From Betaproteobacteria bacterium (GTDB lineage Bacteria > Pseudomonadota > Gammaproteobacteria > Burkholderiales > Burkholderiaceae_D): a stretch of 64,000 nucleotides of DNA. Within the stretch, counting starts at the first letter, position 1, and the number at the start of each line of letters is the position of its first letter. Positions 18,401 to 28,482 of this stretch are shown here, piece by piece. The stretch spans positions 1 to 64,000 of the forward strand of contig JANXTA010000067.1 of NCBI GenBank assembly GCA_025356395.1, given 5' to 3'. Both the position numbers and the translations under genes were made by a program. Below the pieces are notes generated by a model that had not been told where the DNA came from, made no database searches, and saw nothing but the letters and a program-made list of their open reading frames with translations.

Positions 18401-19824
18401 CAGTTGAAGACCGGTTGCCACTCTTGCGGACCGGCGACGGGCTTCTTGTCGCGATGCACTTCCACGAGGGAGGCGCCGGCGCCGTAGAGAAACCACAGGT
18501 ACCAGTTGAACGAGAGGTAGTGGAGCATGTTGTCGGACGCGCAGACGACCAGGTATTCGACGATGACGAACATCAGCGTGAAGGCGCCCAGCCGGTCGAA
18601 GGCGAGCATGCCCTTCAGGGTCCCGAGCAGGCGACCGTACAGCCACAGGAAGGCGCCGATGCCGAGCAGCCCGAGGTCGTAGAAGATTTCCATGTAGACG
18701 TTGTGAGCGCCCCAGTTGGCGCCGCCCGATTCGGCGAAGAAGGTCGGCGAGTTGTGGAAGAACGCCTCGAGTCCGTAGCCCTGCAGGTAGTGGACGTATT
18801 CCATCGCGTCGAGCGCGCTGGTCCACAGCGACACGCGCCACGCGAACGAGTTGAGCGTCTGCTTCGACGAGATGACTTCGCTGCCGCCCTGCGTCAGGTC
18901 GATCAGCCGGTCCCCGATCTCGGGGATGAACAGCGAGCACGCGCCGCCCACTAGCAGGTACACGAGATAGCGGCGCTTGAAGAACAGACCGTAGGCGAAG
19001 AAGAACGCGACGGCCGCGATCCACGCGCTGCGGGTCTTGGTGAGGACCAGCAGGACCGCTAGCAGCATCAGGTAGAGCACGAAGGCGATACGCAGGAAGT
19101 TGTTCAGCTTGAACGTGCCGCTTTTGAGGATGTAAAAGGTCAACGAGATGATCAGCACCACGTAGAACGCGAACACGTTGGGGTGGCTGAACGTGCTGTT
19201 GGCGCGCTGACCGGCGTCGGGGGTATAGAAGCCGGTGCCCATCGCGTACTGGATGACCCCGTAGATGGCGGGGACGAGCGACGACCACAGCACGATCTTG
19301 ATGCAGCTCCTGAAGTCCTCGTCCGAGCGGACGAAGTAGAAGGCCGCCACGAAGACCGCGAAGTTGGACAACAACTGCAACATCAGCCGGATCGCATCGC
19401 CGGGTTCCGGTGCCGCGGCCACGCCGACCAGGCACACGATCAGCCACGCGCCCCAGGTCTTCATGATCGCCTTCGAGAACAGCTGCGGCTTCTCGAACAC
19501 GAGCAATGCGGCGATGACGATCGCAAACGCGTTGAGCAGTCCGCCCAAGCCGATCTGGGCACCTGCGATCGAGAAGCGCGAATCCGTGAACAGGCTCTCG
19601 GTCGATCCCCGCAGCAGCACGATGATCAGGAAGAGGGTGGACCGGCTGAAGGCCGTCATGATGACGAGCGCGATCAGGGCGGGCAGCGCCATCAGCTTGC
19701 CCAGGCTGTCGCCCATCGTGTCGACGTAGGCTGGGATCGTCGCGCCGACCAGCACGGCGATGCCGATGGCGATGAACCACCACGAGGGTTGTGCGAACCA
19801 GCGGGGACGGGTGTCTTGCATCAT
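18400..19824 (-). CDS. O-antigen ligase/polymerase family protein (Wzy-like)
   Basis: This 474-residue protein has ten or more hydrophobic helices, a helix run like MALPALIALVIMTAFSRSTL near the start, and a large periplasmic loop (about residues 270-370) followed by NWGAHNVYMEIFYDLGLLGI. The GAHNxYxE pattern is characteristic of the Wzy/WaaL superfamily. In a locus with Wzx and chain-length proteins it is best read as the EPS polymerase joining repeat units in the periplasm; ligase activity is less likely. It lies 13 bases after a GT2 gene and is coupled through TGATG to the secreted paralog 1. Confidence 0.87.
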   Translation of the reverse strand: MMQDTRPRWFAQPSWWFIAIGIAVLVGATIPAYVDTMGDSLGKLMALPALIALVIMTAFSRSTLFLIIVLLRGSTESLFTDSRFSIAGAQIGLGGLLNAFAIVIAALLVFEKPQLFSKAIMKTWGAWLIVCLVGVAAAPEPGDAIRLMLQLLSNFAVFVAAFYFVRSDEDFRSCIKIVLWSSLVPAIYGVIQYAMGTGFYTPDAGQRANSTFSHPNVFAFYVVLIISLTFYILKSGTFKLNNFLRIAFVLYLMLLAVLLVLTKTRSAWIAAVAFFFAYGLFFKRRYLVYLLVGGACSLFIPEIGDRLIDLTQGGSEVISSKQTLNSFAWRVSLWTSALDAMEYVHYLQGYGLEAFFHNSPTFFAESGGANWGAHNVYMEIFYDLGLLGIGAFLWLYGRLLGTLKGMLAFDRLGAFTLMFVIVEYLVVCASDNMLHYLSFNWYLWFLYGAGASLVEVHRDKKPVAGPQEWQPVFN

Positions 19825-19837
19825 GGTCGCTTTCCCT

Positions 19838-20794
19838 TCACGACGGTCGGACCGCGGACTTCAGGCCGGCCATGGCGCTCTGCAGGCCTTGCGGCAGGAA
19901 GCTCGCCGCCAGCCACTTCCACTTCTGCGCGAGGAAGTCGCGCGTGCGGCAGGCGATCAGCGCGCGACGCCCTTCGTGCGGTGACCCGAAGCGGATCTGG
20001 TGACGGGCATACACCAGCACGAACGCGTTCTTGAATTCGCGGATGTCGTCGAGCAGTTTCGTCGGCAGCTTGCCTTGCTGCGCGACCCAGCGATCGATGG
20101 TGTCGAAGAAGACGTAGCGTTCCGGCGGCGGGTTGTTGACGACCGCGCGGTGCGTTGCATCCTGGTGATAGATACCGCCGGGTCGCACGTCGAATGCGAT
20201 CGGCGCGACGAAGCAGATGCGGATCCACGTGTCGAGATCTTCGCCGAGCTTCACACCCGCGGGGAACAGCCCGGCCTTCTCGAAGCTCTGGCGGGCGACG
20301 GCGACCGACGACGAGAACACGGGCGTGCCGAACTTGGCGATCTCGAAGAAGCCGGCTGGATCGAGCAGCAGCCGAGGCTGCCTCGCGCTCGAGACGCCGA
20401 CGCTGCGCGTGCCGTCGGCGCCGACCATCTCGTAGTTGAGCGCGTACGCGCCGGCCTGTGGGTACTCGCGCCGCAGGTCGAGGATGTTGGCGAGGAAGTC
20501 GGGCTTCCAGGCATCGTCGGCATCGCAGAAGGCGATCAGCTCGGCGCGCGTGACGGCGATGGCGTTGTTGCGTGCGACCGAGACACCGGCGTTGACCTGG
20601 CTTATCAGCCGGATGCGCGGGTCCGCGATGCTGCGGACCACCGCCGCGCCGCCATCCGTCGAGCCGTCGTCGATGACGACGATCTCGAAGTCCTGGACGG
20701 ACTGCGCGAGGATCGATGCGATCGCACGAAAGACGTGCTGCTCCTTGTTGAAGAGTGGCATCACGACCGACACGAGGGGCATGGCGCTCACCAT
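19838..20794 (-). CDS. GT2 family glycosyltransferase
   Basis: This 318-residue soluble GT-A enzyme has VSVVMPLFNKEQHVFRAIAS, VVIDDGSTDGG, the metal-binding FCDADD and the acceptor-side GEDLDTW. A basic, amphipathic C-terminus may touch the membrane. The start at 20794 has a GGGGA ribosome site and overlaps the previous gene by 7 bases; the second Met, four codons on, is also possible. It adds one sugar of the repeat unit, identity unknown. Confidence 0.88.
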   Translation of the reverse strand: MVSAMPLVSVVMPLFNKEQHVFRAIASILAQSVQDFEIVVIDDGSTDGGAAVVRSIADPRIRLISQVNAGVSVARNNAIAVTRAELIAFCDADDAWKPDFLANILDLRREYPQAGAYALNYEMVGADGTRSVGVSSARQPRLLLDPAGFFEIAKFGTPVFSSSVAVARQSFEKAGLFPAGVKLGEDLDTWIRICFVAPIAFDVRPGGIYHQDATHRAVVNNPPPERYVFFDTIDRWVAQQGKLPTKLLDDIREFKNAFVLVYARHQIRFGSPHEGRRALIACRTRDFLAQKWKWLAASFLPQGLQSAMAGLKSAVRPS

Positions 20795-21579
20795 TGTTCC
20801 CCAAAGAGCTTCTTCTTCCAGCCGCGCAGCTTCATGTAGCGTAGCCAGTACCAGAGCATGTCGAACGACATGAGGTGGCGGAAGAACACCGTCGCCTTCT
20901 CTTTCCGTGTCTTCTCGCCCTGCGTGTAGCTGCGCCCCTGGTAGTAGTAGTTGGCGATGTTGCGATCGACCTGGTACAGGCTCTTCGGGTCGGCCTTGAA
21001 CGCCTTGATGTACCACTCGTAGTCGGCCACGTAACGGAACGAGCGATCGAAGGTGCCGGTCTTCTCGAACAGCGCGAGGCGGGCGAACGTGGCCTGGTGG
21101 CAGAAAGGCTTGTGCAGGATCTCGTGGATGCTGCTGTCGCGGAACGGCACGGCGGGTCCGTAGACGATGCCGTCGGGCGCGTCCTGATAGACCACGTTGC
21201 CGTAGACCAGCATGCGGCTCGCGTCTTCTTCGAACACCGCCGCGATGTCGGCCAGCACGGTGTCGTCGACGAACGAGTCGTCGGCATTGAGGAAGTAGAT
21301 GACATCGCCGGTCGCGAGGCCGATACCCTTGTTCATCGCGTCGTAGATGCCCTCGTCTTTCTCGGAGACGATGCGACTGATATGCGTGGCGTAGCGCTGG
21401 ACGACGTCGAGCGTGCCGTCGCTGGAGGCGCCATCGACGATCAGGTACTCGACATGCGGATAGGTCTGGGTCGCCATCGAGCGCAGCGTGACCTCGATGG
21501 TCGAGGCCGCGTTGTAGCAGACGGTGACGACGGTGATGCGGATCGGCGCGGTGATGGGCAGTGCGGGTTGCAAGTTCAT
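20788..21579 (-). CDS. GT2 family glycosyltransferase (WcaE-like)
   Basis: This 263-residue GT-A transferase has ITVVTVCYNAASTIEVTLRS, LIVDGASSDGTLDV, the KDEGIYDAMNKGI block and FLNADD. DxGIYDAMNKG is characteristic of the GT2 group that includes WcaE and several O-antigen transferases. It starts in a TGATG junction with the upstream GT4 stop at 21579, so the two are translationally coupled. Sugar specificity cannot be told. Confidence 0.89.
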   Translation of the reverse strand: MNLQPALPITAPIRITVVTVCYNAASTIEVTLRSMATQTYPHVEYLIVDGASSDGTLDVVQRYATHISRIVSEKDEGIYDAMNKGIGLATGDVIYFLNADDSFVDDTVLADIAAVFEEDASRMLVYGNVVYQDAPDGIVYGPAVPFRDSSIHEILHKPFCHQATFARLALFEKTGTFDRSFRYVADYEWYIKAFKADPKSLYQVDRNIANYYYQGRSYTQGEKTRKEKATVFFRHLMSFDMLWYWLRYMKLRGWKKKLFGEQW

Positions 21580-22763
21580 CAGCGGGCCTCGGCCAGGACG
21601 CGATCGACGATAGCGCTGTAGCGTCGGGCGAAGTCGTTGCGTCGCGTGCCATGACCGCTCGACAGGCCGGACCATGCGCGGCTCACGGTTGTGTCGGCCG
21701 CATGGGCCTGCCACTGGTCGTACATCAGCTCGGCAAGCGTTGCAGCATCGTCGCTTCCAAAGAAGGCCGACTTCTGCGGCGTCTGTTCGCGATGCACGGG
21801 GATGTCCGACAGCAGGATGAACTTGTCCATCGCACGAGCCTCCTCGACCGTCGTGCTCCAACCTTCGAAGAGCGACGGGTTGATCAGGCAGATCGATTCT
21901 TTCATCAACGCGAGCAGGTCGCTGTACGGCACGACGCCGAGACGGATGTAGCGGTCGCCGACGCCGAGTTCCGCGATCCGTCGCTCCAGCGCTGGATAGT
22001 GATCCGGATTGCGATAGTCGGACGGACTGCCGGTGGATACCACCGTCACTGAGCACCCCTGCTGTTTCAGCAAGCCCAGCGCCTCAATCACGACGCGGTG
22101 GTTTTTGTGGGCCCAGTACTGGTTCGGCAGGTAGATGTACGGTGCGGTGAATCCGTGTCGCATTTTGAGTTCGGCCAGGTCGGGCAGGCGCTGTTGGACG
22201 TCGACATGCGGTACGAAGCGCAGGACTTCCGAACGCGACTGCGCCTCTGGGTAAAGGCCGACGAGATCCGCTCGCGCACTCTCGCTGCTCAGGATCACGA
22301 GGTCGCTGTTGTCGGCGAGGCGCTTGAAGATGGCGTTGCGTTCGGCGCGCTCATGGTCGGTGAAGTGCTTCGGCAGGTGCAGGTGCTGGAAGTCCGGAAT
22401 CCACGCCATGACCGAGGTACGTCCGTTGCGACCGACGACATCGCCGTAGTGCGACAACACGTCGATGTTGTGGCGCGACAGGACGCGCTGCAGCAGCAGG
22501 TCGCGTCCGAGGATCCTCAGCAGTCGTCGCCGCACGCGCCGCAGCAGGCCGGTGCGGTCGATGACCTTGGTGCGAACGATCTCCACATCGGGAAAGCCCT
22601 TCAACTGTTCGGGATTGACCTTGGTGCCGACAATGAGCACGACGTCGAAGCCGCGTTGCGGGTCGTCGTAGATGGCGGTGATGAGATTGCGGTAATAGTT
22701 GATACCACCCAGCCAGGCATCGTCCACATCGATCACGAATCCGACACGTTGCAGCTTCTTCAT
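21579..22763 (-). CDS. GT4 family glycosyltransferase
   Basis: This 394-residue GT-B protein begins RVGFVIDVDDAWLGGINYYR, with the acceptor-loop glycine motif of GT4 enzymes that start 'GGxxxY'. APYIYLPNQYWAHKNHRVVI and INPSLFEGWSTTVEEARAMD follow; the latter is the E-x7-E donor site of mannosyltransferase-like GT4 enzymes. Its ATG overlaps the epimerase stop by four bases. The GDP-sugar genes in this operon make a GDP-linked donor conceivable, but this is not shown by sequence. Confidence 0.87.
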   Translation of the reverse strand: MKKLQRVGFVIDVDDAWLGGINYYRNLITAIYDDPQRGFDVVLIVGTKVNPEQLKGFPDVEIVRTKVIDRTGLLRRVRRRLLRILGRDLLLQRVLSRHNIDVLSHYGDVVGRNGRTSVMAWIPDFQHLHLPKHFTDHERAERNAIFKRLADNSDLVILSSESARADLVGLYPEAQSRSEVLRFVPHVDVQQRLPDLAELKMRHGFTAPYIYLPNQYWAHKNHRVVIEALGLLKQQGCSVTVVSTGSPSDYRNPDHYPALERRIAELGVGDRYIRLGVVPYSDLLALMKESICLINPSLFEGWSTTVEEARAMDKFILLSDIPVHREQTPQKSAFFGSDDAATLAELMYDQWQAHAADTTVSRAWSGLSSGHGTRRNDFARRYSAIVDRVLAEAR

Positions 22764-23674
22764 CGCAGCCCCTTGAACCACGTGACGTAGTCGGCCACGC
22801 CGCTCTCCAGGCTGGTCTTCGGGATCCAGCCGATGGCCGATGCGCGACTGCTGTCGGCGATGAAGCGCGACGGGTCGCCGCTGCGGCCGACGCCGTTGAA
22901 GGCGGGCTTCGCGTCGGGTTGCAGGTGCGAGAAGACGAGATCGAGCAGGTGCGCGATCCGGGTGCCGACGCTGCTGCCGCCATTGAGTACAAGGCAATCC
23001 GGCGACGCACTCGCGGCGGCCGCCATCAGCAACGCGGCTGCGTCGTCGACGTGGATCCAGTCGCGTACTTCCTGGCCCGTCCCATGAAACATCGATTCGC
23101 CGCTGGAGACCTTGCGACAGGCGTCCCACAACAGTTGCTTGCGCAGTCCCTTGCCGTAGATCGAGAAGAAGCGAACGATGGCGACCGAGATGCCGAAGTG
23201 CTTCGCGTACGATTGGCAGAGCTCTTCGGCCATCAGCTTGTGGACGCCGTAGGGCGACACGGGCAAGAGCGGATCGGTTTCTTCGATGGGTACCTTCGTG
23301 ACCGCGCCATATACCGCGCCGCTCGAGGGATACACGACGATGCTGGCCGGCGAGTGCACGCGGACGTACTCCAGGACCGCAGCGGTGTTGGAGACGGTGC
23401 GCTGGAAGTCCTGGTGCGGCTGCTCCATCGAGTAGGGCACCGAGCCGCTGCCTGCGCAGTGGACGATCACCGTGGGCTTGCCCGCATAAGTCACGAGCGC
23501 ATCGAGCGTGATGTCGCTGGTGTGCCAGAACGTGAGTCCGAATTCCTCGATCTCGTTGCGATCCCAGACGCCGTGCCCGATGCCCGTGACGAGATAGCCC
23601 GCGGCGGCGAACTGACGCGCGACATGGCGGCCGAGGAAGCCGTGGGCACCGGTGATGAGGACGGTTCTAGTCAT
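22760..23674 (-). CDS. NAD-dependent epimerase/dehydratase (extended SDR)
   Basis: This 304-residue SDR has [20 protein letters not shown] at the N-terminus, YPSSGAVYG with the catalytic serine, and [14 protein letters not shown] with the Tyr-x3-Lys pair. [10 protein letters not shown] follows, where nucleotide-sugar SDRs contact the substrate. It probably makes or epimerises an activated sugar for the repeat unit. ATGA overlaps on both sides place it firmly in the operon. It differs in sequence from the SDR at 9487-10464 and from gmd and fcl. Confidence 0.88.
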   Translation of the reverse strand: MTRTVLITGAHGFLGRHVARQFAAAGYLVTGIGHGVWDRNEIEEFGLTFWHTSDITLDALVTYAGKPTVIVHCAGSGSVPYSMEQPHQDFQRTVSNTAAVLEYVRVHSPASIVVYPSSGAVYGAVTKVPIEETDPLLPVSPYGVHKLMAEELCQSYAKHFGISVAIVRFFSIYGKGLRKQLLWDACRKVSSGESMFHGTGQEVRDWIHVDDAAALLMAAAASASPDCLVLNGGSSVGTRIAHLLDLVFSHLQPDAKPAFNGVGRSGDPSRFIADSSRASAIGWIPKTSLESGVADYVTWFKGLR

Positions 23675-24297
23675 ATCTTTGAGGGCCCTACCACCCGGGC
23701 CGGATTCCCGACCACCACGGTGTAGGGCGCGACATCCTTAGTGACGACGGCGCAAGCGCCCACGATCGCACCGCGTCCGATCGTCACGCCCTTCAGGACC
23801 GTCGCGTTGAAGCCGATCCAGGCATCGTCCTCGATGACCACGGGAACGGATGTGACGTTGTTGAGTTGTTGCGGATGGCCGGTCGAGATGATCGATGCAA
23901 AGTGGGCCTTGCGATCCGTCGCCGAAAGTGAATGCGCGATGTGATCGTGGATGTTGACGTTGTGGGAGATGAGTACGCGGTTGCCGATCGTGATCGAGCT
24001 CATCGACCAGATCCGAGTTTCATCACCGATGTAGACGTCGTTGCCAATCGCGATTTTTCCGCCATTCGAAAAGGTATGGAGGCCACCGCGGACGTGCGTA
24101 CCCGAACCGATAACGACAGACGACGGTCCATTAAGACTATCGATCGAACTCGACGGATAGAAGACCGAACCTTCACCAATCAAGCACCGCTCGCGCAGGC
24201 CATGGCTATGAGCACGGTCCAGATGCTCGTCGATGCGACGCGCGAGCGATCGAATGAATCGATGCTTCGCACTCCTTAGCGAGACGTTGAGGAACAT
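23671..24297 (-). CDS. left-handed beta-helix acyltransferase (WbbJ/maltose acetyltransferase-like)
   Basis: This 208-residue hexapeptide-repeat protein has coils from about residue 40 to 200 and the signature [12 protein letters not shown], whose histidines include the likely catalytic base. The C-terminal [15 protein letters not shown] is typical of WbbJ-like sugar O-acetyltransferases. It would use acetyl-CoA to acetylate a sugar hydroxyl in the cytoplasm. A 45-base gap without an obvious promoter separates it from the upstream transferase. The DNA here is visibly lower in GC than the flanking operons (one sampled line at 24121 is about 48%). Confidence 0.86.
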   Translation of the reverse strand: MFLNVSLRSAKHRFIRSLARRIDEHLDRAHSHGLRERCLIGEGSVFYPSSSIDSLNGPSSVVIGSGTHVRGGLHTFSNGGKIAIGNDVYIGDETRIWSMSSITIGNRVLISHNVNIHDHIAHSLSATDRKAHFASIISTGHPQQLNNVTSVPVVIEDDAWIGFNATVLKGVTIGRGAIVGACAVVTKDVAPYTVVVGNPARVVGPSKI

Positions 24298-24342
24298 GTG
24301 GCGGGGGCTTGTAAAGACTTGGGTCGTGAACGGTGGCGGCGC

Positions 24343-25227
24343 TCAGCGCAGCGCCTTCCTGACCAGGTTGCGCAAGGAGCGCGGTTGCTGTGCGTAAAGA
24401 TGATCCTCGATTGCTCGCCAAAGTATCGGATCGGTCTCGACGGCCGGAAAACGCGTGACCGGCTGGCTCGAGACTTCGCCATGGCTCAAGCCCGCGTCGT
24501 GCGTGTGCGTTCCGGTCCCGTCGAAACCGATGTTGTTCACCAGCGACCGGTTGGGAAACAGCGACAGACCGTTTCTGAGAAATACGCTGAGATACCAACG
24601 GATATCCCAGGCGTCTGACTTCCCTTCGACAAATTGCTGGAGCATTCCGAAGTAGTAGAAAGCGCCGTTCACGTCGAACGCCTTTCGCTTTCGCTTGTCG
24701 TTCCTCAGAACTTCGAAGCCTGAGGCGCTTGCATCGAAGTGGTCCCACGCACGCTTCCAGGTACCCCAACCCCAGCACGTTGTGTAAGGCAGGAAGGAAG
24801 CCTGGGCGGCTTCGAATCCGTCCAGCGGAAACATGAAGCCACCAACCTGCATGACGGTCTCGTCGTCCGCGTAGCGCGTGAGCCCATCGTTCATGTAGGT
24901 AAGGAACCACGGCGAGGTCACGAGATCGTCTTCGAGCACGATGGTGCTTCCGAAGCGTGCACAAAGGGTCGTCACGCCGTCGATGATCGATGAATCTACA
25001 CCCCAGTTCTTCTCGCGCTCGATGACCGTAAGCGATCGAAAGCCGCTGATACCCTGGATATAACGCCGGACCTCGGAAACCTTTTCAGCAGCACCGGAAT
25101 CCTTCGGCGCATCCGAATACACGAAGAGATCGCTCTCACCCGCCAGCGCGTTGTTCTGCAACGCCTCGACGGTCTGACGCGTGTGATCGGGCCGGTTATA
25201 GACGAACAGCGCGATTGGAGATGGCAT
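24343..25227 (-). CDS. glycosyltransferase (GNT-I/GT2-like)
   Basis: This 294-residue GT-A enzyme starts PIALFVYNRPDHTRQTVEAL. An acidic DXD-like site (VLEDDLVTSPWFL) follows and then TTCWGWGTWKRAWDHF, a block common to sugar transferases in capsule and LPS loci that resemble N-acetylglucosaminyltransferase I. It lies in the lower-GC stretch at 23.7-26 kb. Its first 32 bases overlap the end of the upstream GT2 gene, an unusually long overlap. Substrate unknown. Confidence 0.83.
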   Translation of the reverse strand: MPSPIALFVYNRPDHTRQTVEALQNNALAGESDLFVYSDAPKDSGAAEKVSEVRRYIQGISGFRSLTVIEREKNWGVDSSIIDGVTTLCARFGSTIVLEDDLVTSPWFLTYMNDGLTRYADDETVMQVGGFMFPLDGFEAAQASFLPYTTCWGWGTWKRAWDHFDASASGFEVLRNDKRKRKAFDVNGAFYYFGMLQQFVEGKSDAWDIRWYLSVFLRNGLSLFPNRSLVNNIGFDGTGTHTHDAGLSHGEVSSQPVTRFPAVETDPILWRAIEDHLYAQQPRSLRNLVRKALR

Positions 25228-26101
25228 GTTTGACGCTGTCTTTCAGGCCGCGCGTGATTCCCTTGCGCGTGTTGTTCCAGATGCGAAAGAGATTTCCCGC
25301 GATCCATCTTCTGGGGCAGGCGAGCACGACGAACACCGAGAAATAGATCGGGTTGCCGGGCGACTTTACCGAAAAGAACTTCTTGAGGAACACCCAGAAG
25401 TTTTTCTCGGTAATCTTGTGATAGCCGGTGCTGTCGCGATTGAGATCGATCAGCAGCTCCGGACTTGTCTCCAGCATGAAGCCCAGTCGATGTGCACGGA
25501 TCGTGTACTCGTAATCCGACAGGTAGTGCGGCAGCAGGCGCGGATGGAAATCGCCGACGGCTTCGACATCCTTCCAATAAGCGAACAACCCCTGCGTCGA
25601 TAGGCAGTTGATCTGATCGGGGCTTTCGGCGACCGAGAAGTCGAGGGTCTGCAGATCGACGTGCGTACCGTTCTCTTCGGCGATGCCTTCGATCGCTCCG
25701 TGGAACTGCGACAGAAGGAAGGTCTTCTGCTTTCCCGCCATCAGCCGCACCGCGCGTTCGAGATACTCGGGACCAACCTTCAGGTCGTCGTTGATCATCA
25801 GGATCAAGGCTTCTTCCGCAATGCCTTCACGACGCAGCCAGTCGAGTCCCTGCTGCAGACTGCCTGCCCACCACCAGTTCCCCTTGCCACGCAGCACGGC
25901 GGTGCCGGGGAGATGCCCGGTGGCCATTTCGGCAGTCCCGTCGGTCGAGCCATCGTCGATCAGGACCAGCCGGAAATTTTGGTAGGTTTGCGCAACGAGG
26001 CACAGCACGAACTGCTCGGTGAGAGCACGGCGATTGTGTACGGGCAGAAGCACGTACACGTGAGGAGTCGCCGACCGTTCTTCTGCGAAGTTCTCCATCA
26101 C
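25196..26101 (-). CDS. GT2 family glycosyltransferase
   Basis: This 301-residue GT-A transferase has VYVLLPVHNRRALTEQFVLC, LIDDGSTDGT, the GNWWWAGSLQQGLDWL segment, and MINDDLK as the metal site. LPHYLSDYEYTIRAHRLGF follows, a rhamnosyl/galactosyl GT2 group feature. Two starts are possible: GTG at 26101 (GTGA overlap with the wzx stop) or ATG at 26098 (TGATG). It lies directly behind the flippase gene in the gmd operon. Confidence 0.87.
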   Translation of the reverse strand: MMENFAEERSATPHVYVLLPVHNRRALTEQFVLCLVAQTYQNFRLVLIDDGSTDGTAEMATGHLPGTAVLRGKGNWWWAGSLQQGLDWLRREGIAEEALILMINDDLKVGPEYLERAVRLMAGKQKTFLLSQFHGAIEGIAEENGTHVDLQTLDFSVAESPDQINCLSTQGLFAYWKDVEAVGDFHPRLLPHYLSDYEYTIRAHRLGFMLETSPELLIDLNRDSTGYHKITEKNFWVFLKKFFSVKSPGNPIYFSVFVVLACPRRWIAGNLFRIWNNTRKGITRGLKDSVKHAISNRAVRL

Positions 26102-27540
26102 ACCGACGCTTTAGGAGCCGCGTTCGCGAGCGCTCGAATCAGCCTTACCGGTGCTGCAAACGCCTTTGCCATCATCCAGAGGTTGCCGCGTGCCTTGGGG
26201 ATGAACATCTGAATCACGTTCGGGACGAACTGCGCCAATAGCGTTGCCGTCGCCGCGCCACTGATGCCGTATGCAGGGATCAGAACGAGATTGAAGCCGA
26301 CGTTGATGACGAGCGCAGCGATCGCGTAGACGATGCTGTACTTCTGCAGACCTTCGATCAAGAGCCAGTTGCCGTTTACGCAGCCCATCGCAACAGCAAC
26401 GCCCGCCCAGACTTGAATCGTAAGAACGTCGGCCGTTCTCGCAAATGCCTGCCCGTACAACAACGGTACGACGAGATGTGACAGGAACGTTGCGACTATG
26501 CCGACAACGATGCCCAACCAGCACATCGCGTCGTACATCGTCTGGAGGCGCCGCCGAAAAAGGGCTTCGTCGGCCTGCTTCGCCGCGATGAGTGCCGGAA
26601 AAACTGAACTTATCAATGCTGCCGGCACGAAGTACCAGATCTCCGTCAGCTTGACGGAAGCCGCGAACAAGCCGACCTCTGTTTCGCCGAGCATCTGACC
26701 AATCATGATCTGGTCGACGCGCATATAAATCAGAATGGCGAGGTTCGAAAGGATCAAAGGCCAGCTCTCCCGGAGCAGCCCCCGAGCCAGCTGGCCATCG
26801 TGCGTCCACCGCCGCGCACTCAGCTTGTTGCGCGCATAAGGAATCAAAAGAAAAAGGCAAGCCAGCACCGAGTCACCCATTGCCGCGAATGCGAACCAGA
26901 TCAGAGGTGCCTTGATCAACACAAGGACAATCCGCAGTGCCGTCATCAAGACGAAAGCCGCCATCGCACAGGTCACCGTGTAACGCGATTGAACCTTTGA
27001 TTGAAAGAAAAAGTCGATGACGTTCAGGGCCTGGAACACGTACGGACCTGTCGCAATCGCGACGAGTATCAGGCTGTCGGTATCGCCCGGTCGGAGCCAA
27101 GCGATGCTGGCGACGGAAGCGGCGAGGGCGACGAGTCCGCCGATTGCACGCAAGACGAACGCACTCCCCAGAATACGGTCGCGATTCTGCGGCGTTCGCA
27201 AAAGTTCTCGCACGACGATGCTGTCCAGTCCGAGCGTGGCGATCGCGCCGAACAGCCCGGCAAAGGCCCACGAATACGCGAGCTGCCCGAATTGCGTCGG
27301 CCCTAGATAACGCGTGACCCAGATGCCGACGACAAGACCCATGCCCATGCGCACGATCTTGTCGGCCATGAGCCATCCACTATTGCCGACGATCGCCTGC
27401 AGCCCATGGCGACCGTCGATGCGATCGCGTAACGGGCCCGGCAGGAAACGATGCCAGGACGCGTTGGATGCGGTTATGGTGCCGGCGGGCATCTTGGCTT
27501 GCACGTTGACCGGCGGGATCGTTGCATCGCGGTCATCCAA
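26098..27540 (-). CDS. polysaccharide flippase, Wzx-type (MOP superfamily)
   Basis: This 480-residue protein has 12 or more hydrophobic helices after an atypical 55-residue hydrophilic N-terminus. ADKIVRMGMGLVVGIWVTRY and LGPTQFGQLAYSWAF are the standard Wzx beginning, and SNLAILIYMRVDQIMIGQML lies in the middle. It would flip the undecaprenyl-linked repeat unit to the periplasm for Wzy. The frame opens with TTG at 27540, one base after the fcl stop. A later ATG (residue 17) would remove part of the extra N-terminus and is equally possible, since neither has a strong ribosome site. Confidence 0.88.
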   Translation of the reverse strand: MDDRDATIPPVNVQAKMPAGTITASNASWHRFLPGPLRDRIDGRHGLQAIVGNSGWLMADKIVRMGMGLVVGIWVTRYLGPTQFGQLAYSWAFAGLFGAIATLGLDSIVVRELLRTPQNRDRILGSAFVLRAIGGLVALAASVASIAWLRPGDTDSLILVAIATGPYVFQALNVIDFFFQSKVQSRYTVTCAMAAFVLMTALRIVLVLIKAPLIWFAFAAMGDSVLACLFLLIPYARNKLSARRWTHDGQLARGLLRESWPLILSNLAILIYMRVDQIMIGQMLGETEVGLFAASVKLTEIWYFVPAALISSVFPALIAAKQADEALFRRRLQTMYDAMCWLGIVVGIVATFLSHLVVPLLYGQAFARTADVLTIQVWAGVAVAMGCVNGNWLLIEGLQKYSIVYAIAALVINVGFNLVLIPAYGISGAATATLLAQFVPNVIQMFIPKARGNLWMMAKAFAAPVRLIRALANAAPKASV

Positions 27541-28482
27541 TTAGGCCGCCGCGGTTTTTCGGAAGGCGGCGTAGGTTCGTGCGATGCCCTCCCGGAGGCC
27601 GACCTTCGCCTGCCACCCGAGCGCAGCGAGTCGAGAGACGTCCATCAGCTTGCGCGGCGTGCCGTCCGGCTTGCTGGCGTCGAAGGTCAGGGTCCCTTCG
27701 AAGCCGACGACGTCCATGACGGTCTCCGCGAGTTCGCGGATCGTGACGTCAGTCCCGCTGCCGACGTTCAACAAGCCCTCGTGGATGGTCTCGTTCTCCA
27801 TCAAAAACACGCAGGCATCGGCCATCTCGTCGACATACAGGAACTCGCGCATCGGCTTGCCGCTGCCCCACACCATCAGCTCCTTGTCGCCACGTGCTTT
27901 GGCTTCATGAGCCTTGCGGAGAAGGGCCGGGAGCACATGCGAGTTGGCCAGGTCATAGTTGTCGTTCGGGCCGTAGAGATTCGTCGGCATCGCGCTGACG
28001 TACTCGCGTCCGAACTGGCGGTTGTACGACTCGCACAGCTTGATGCCGGCGATCTTGGCGATCGCGTAGGGCTCGTTGGTCTGTTCCAGCGGACCGGTCA
28101 GGAGGTATTCCTCCTTGATTGGTTGCGGACAGTCGCGTGGGTAGATGCAACTCGAACCGAGGAACAGCAGACGCTGCAGCCCGGCCTCGTGCGCCGCGTT
28201 GATGAGGTTGGCTTCCATCATCAGATTCTTGTAGATGAAGTCTGCGCGGTAGATGTTGTTGGCCTGGATGCCGCCGACCTTTGCTGCGGCAAGGAACAGG
28301 TAGTCCGGCTTCTCGCTCTCTATGAATGTCCGGACCGCGGCCTGATCGATCAGGTCGAGCTCGGCGTGCGTGCGGGTGACGATGTTCGTGTACCCCGCCG
28401 CCTGCAGCTTGCGGACGATCGCCGATCCCACCATCCCCCGGTGACCCGCGACGAAGATCCTTGCGGTCTTGTCCATGCTCAC
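27541..28482 (-). CDS. fcl: GDP-L-fucose synthase
   Basis: This 313-residue extended SDR converts GDP-4-keto-6-deoxy-mannose to GDP-L-fucose by 3,5-epimerisation and 4-reduction with NADPH. It has [20 protein letters not shown], the family-specific [32 protein letters not shown] with the catalytic Ser-Cys, [11 protein letters not shown] with the Tyr-x3-Lys pair, and [10 protein letters not shown]. Length and motifs are those of E. coli Fcl/WcaG. GTG at 28482 overlaps the gmd stop by four bases; ATG at 28476 is the alternative. Together with gmd it predicts L-fucose in the polymer. Confidence 0.96.
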   Translation of the reverse strand: MSMDKTARIFVAGHRGMVGSAIVRKLQAAGYTNIVTRTHAELDLIDQAAVRTFIESEKPDYLFLAAAKVGGIQANNIYRADFIYKNLMMEANLINAAHEAGLQRLLFLGSSCIYPRDCPQPIKEEYLLTGPLEQTNEPYAIAKIAGIKLCESYNRQFGREYVSAMPTNLYGPNDNYDLANSHVLPALLRKAHEAKARGDKELMVWGSGKPMREFLYVDEMADACVFLMENETIHEGLLNVGSGTDVTIRELAETVMDVVGFEGTLTFDASKPDGTPRKLMDVSRLAALGWQAKVGLREGIARTYAAFRKTAAA

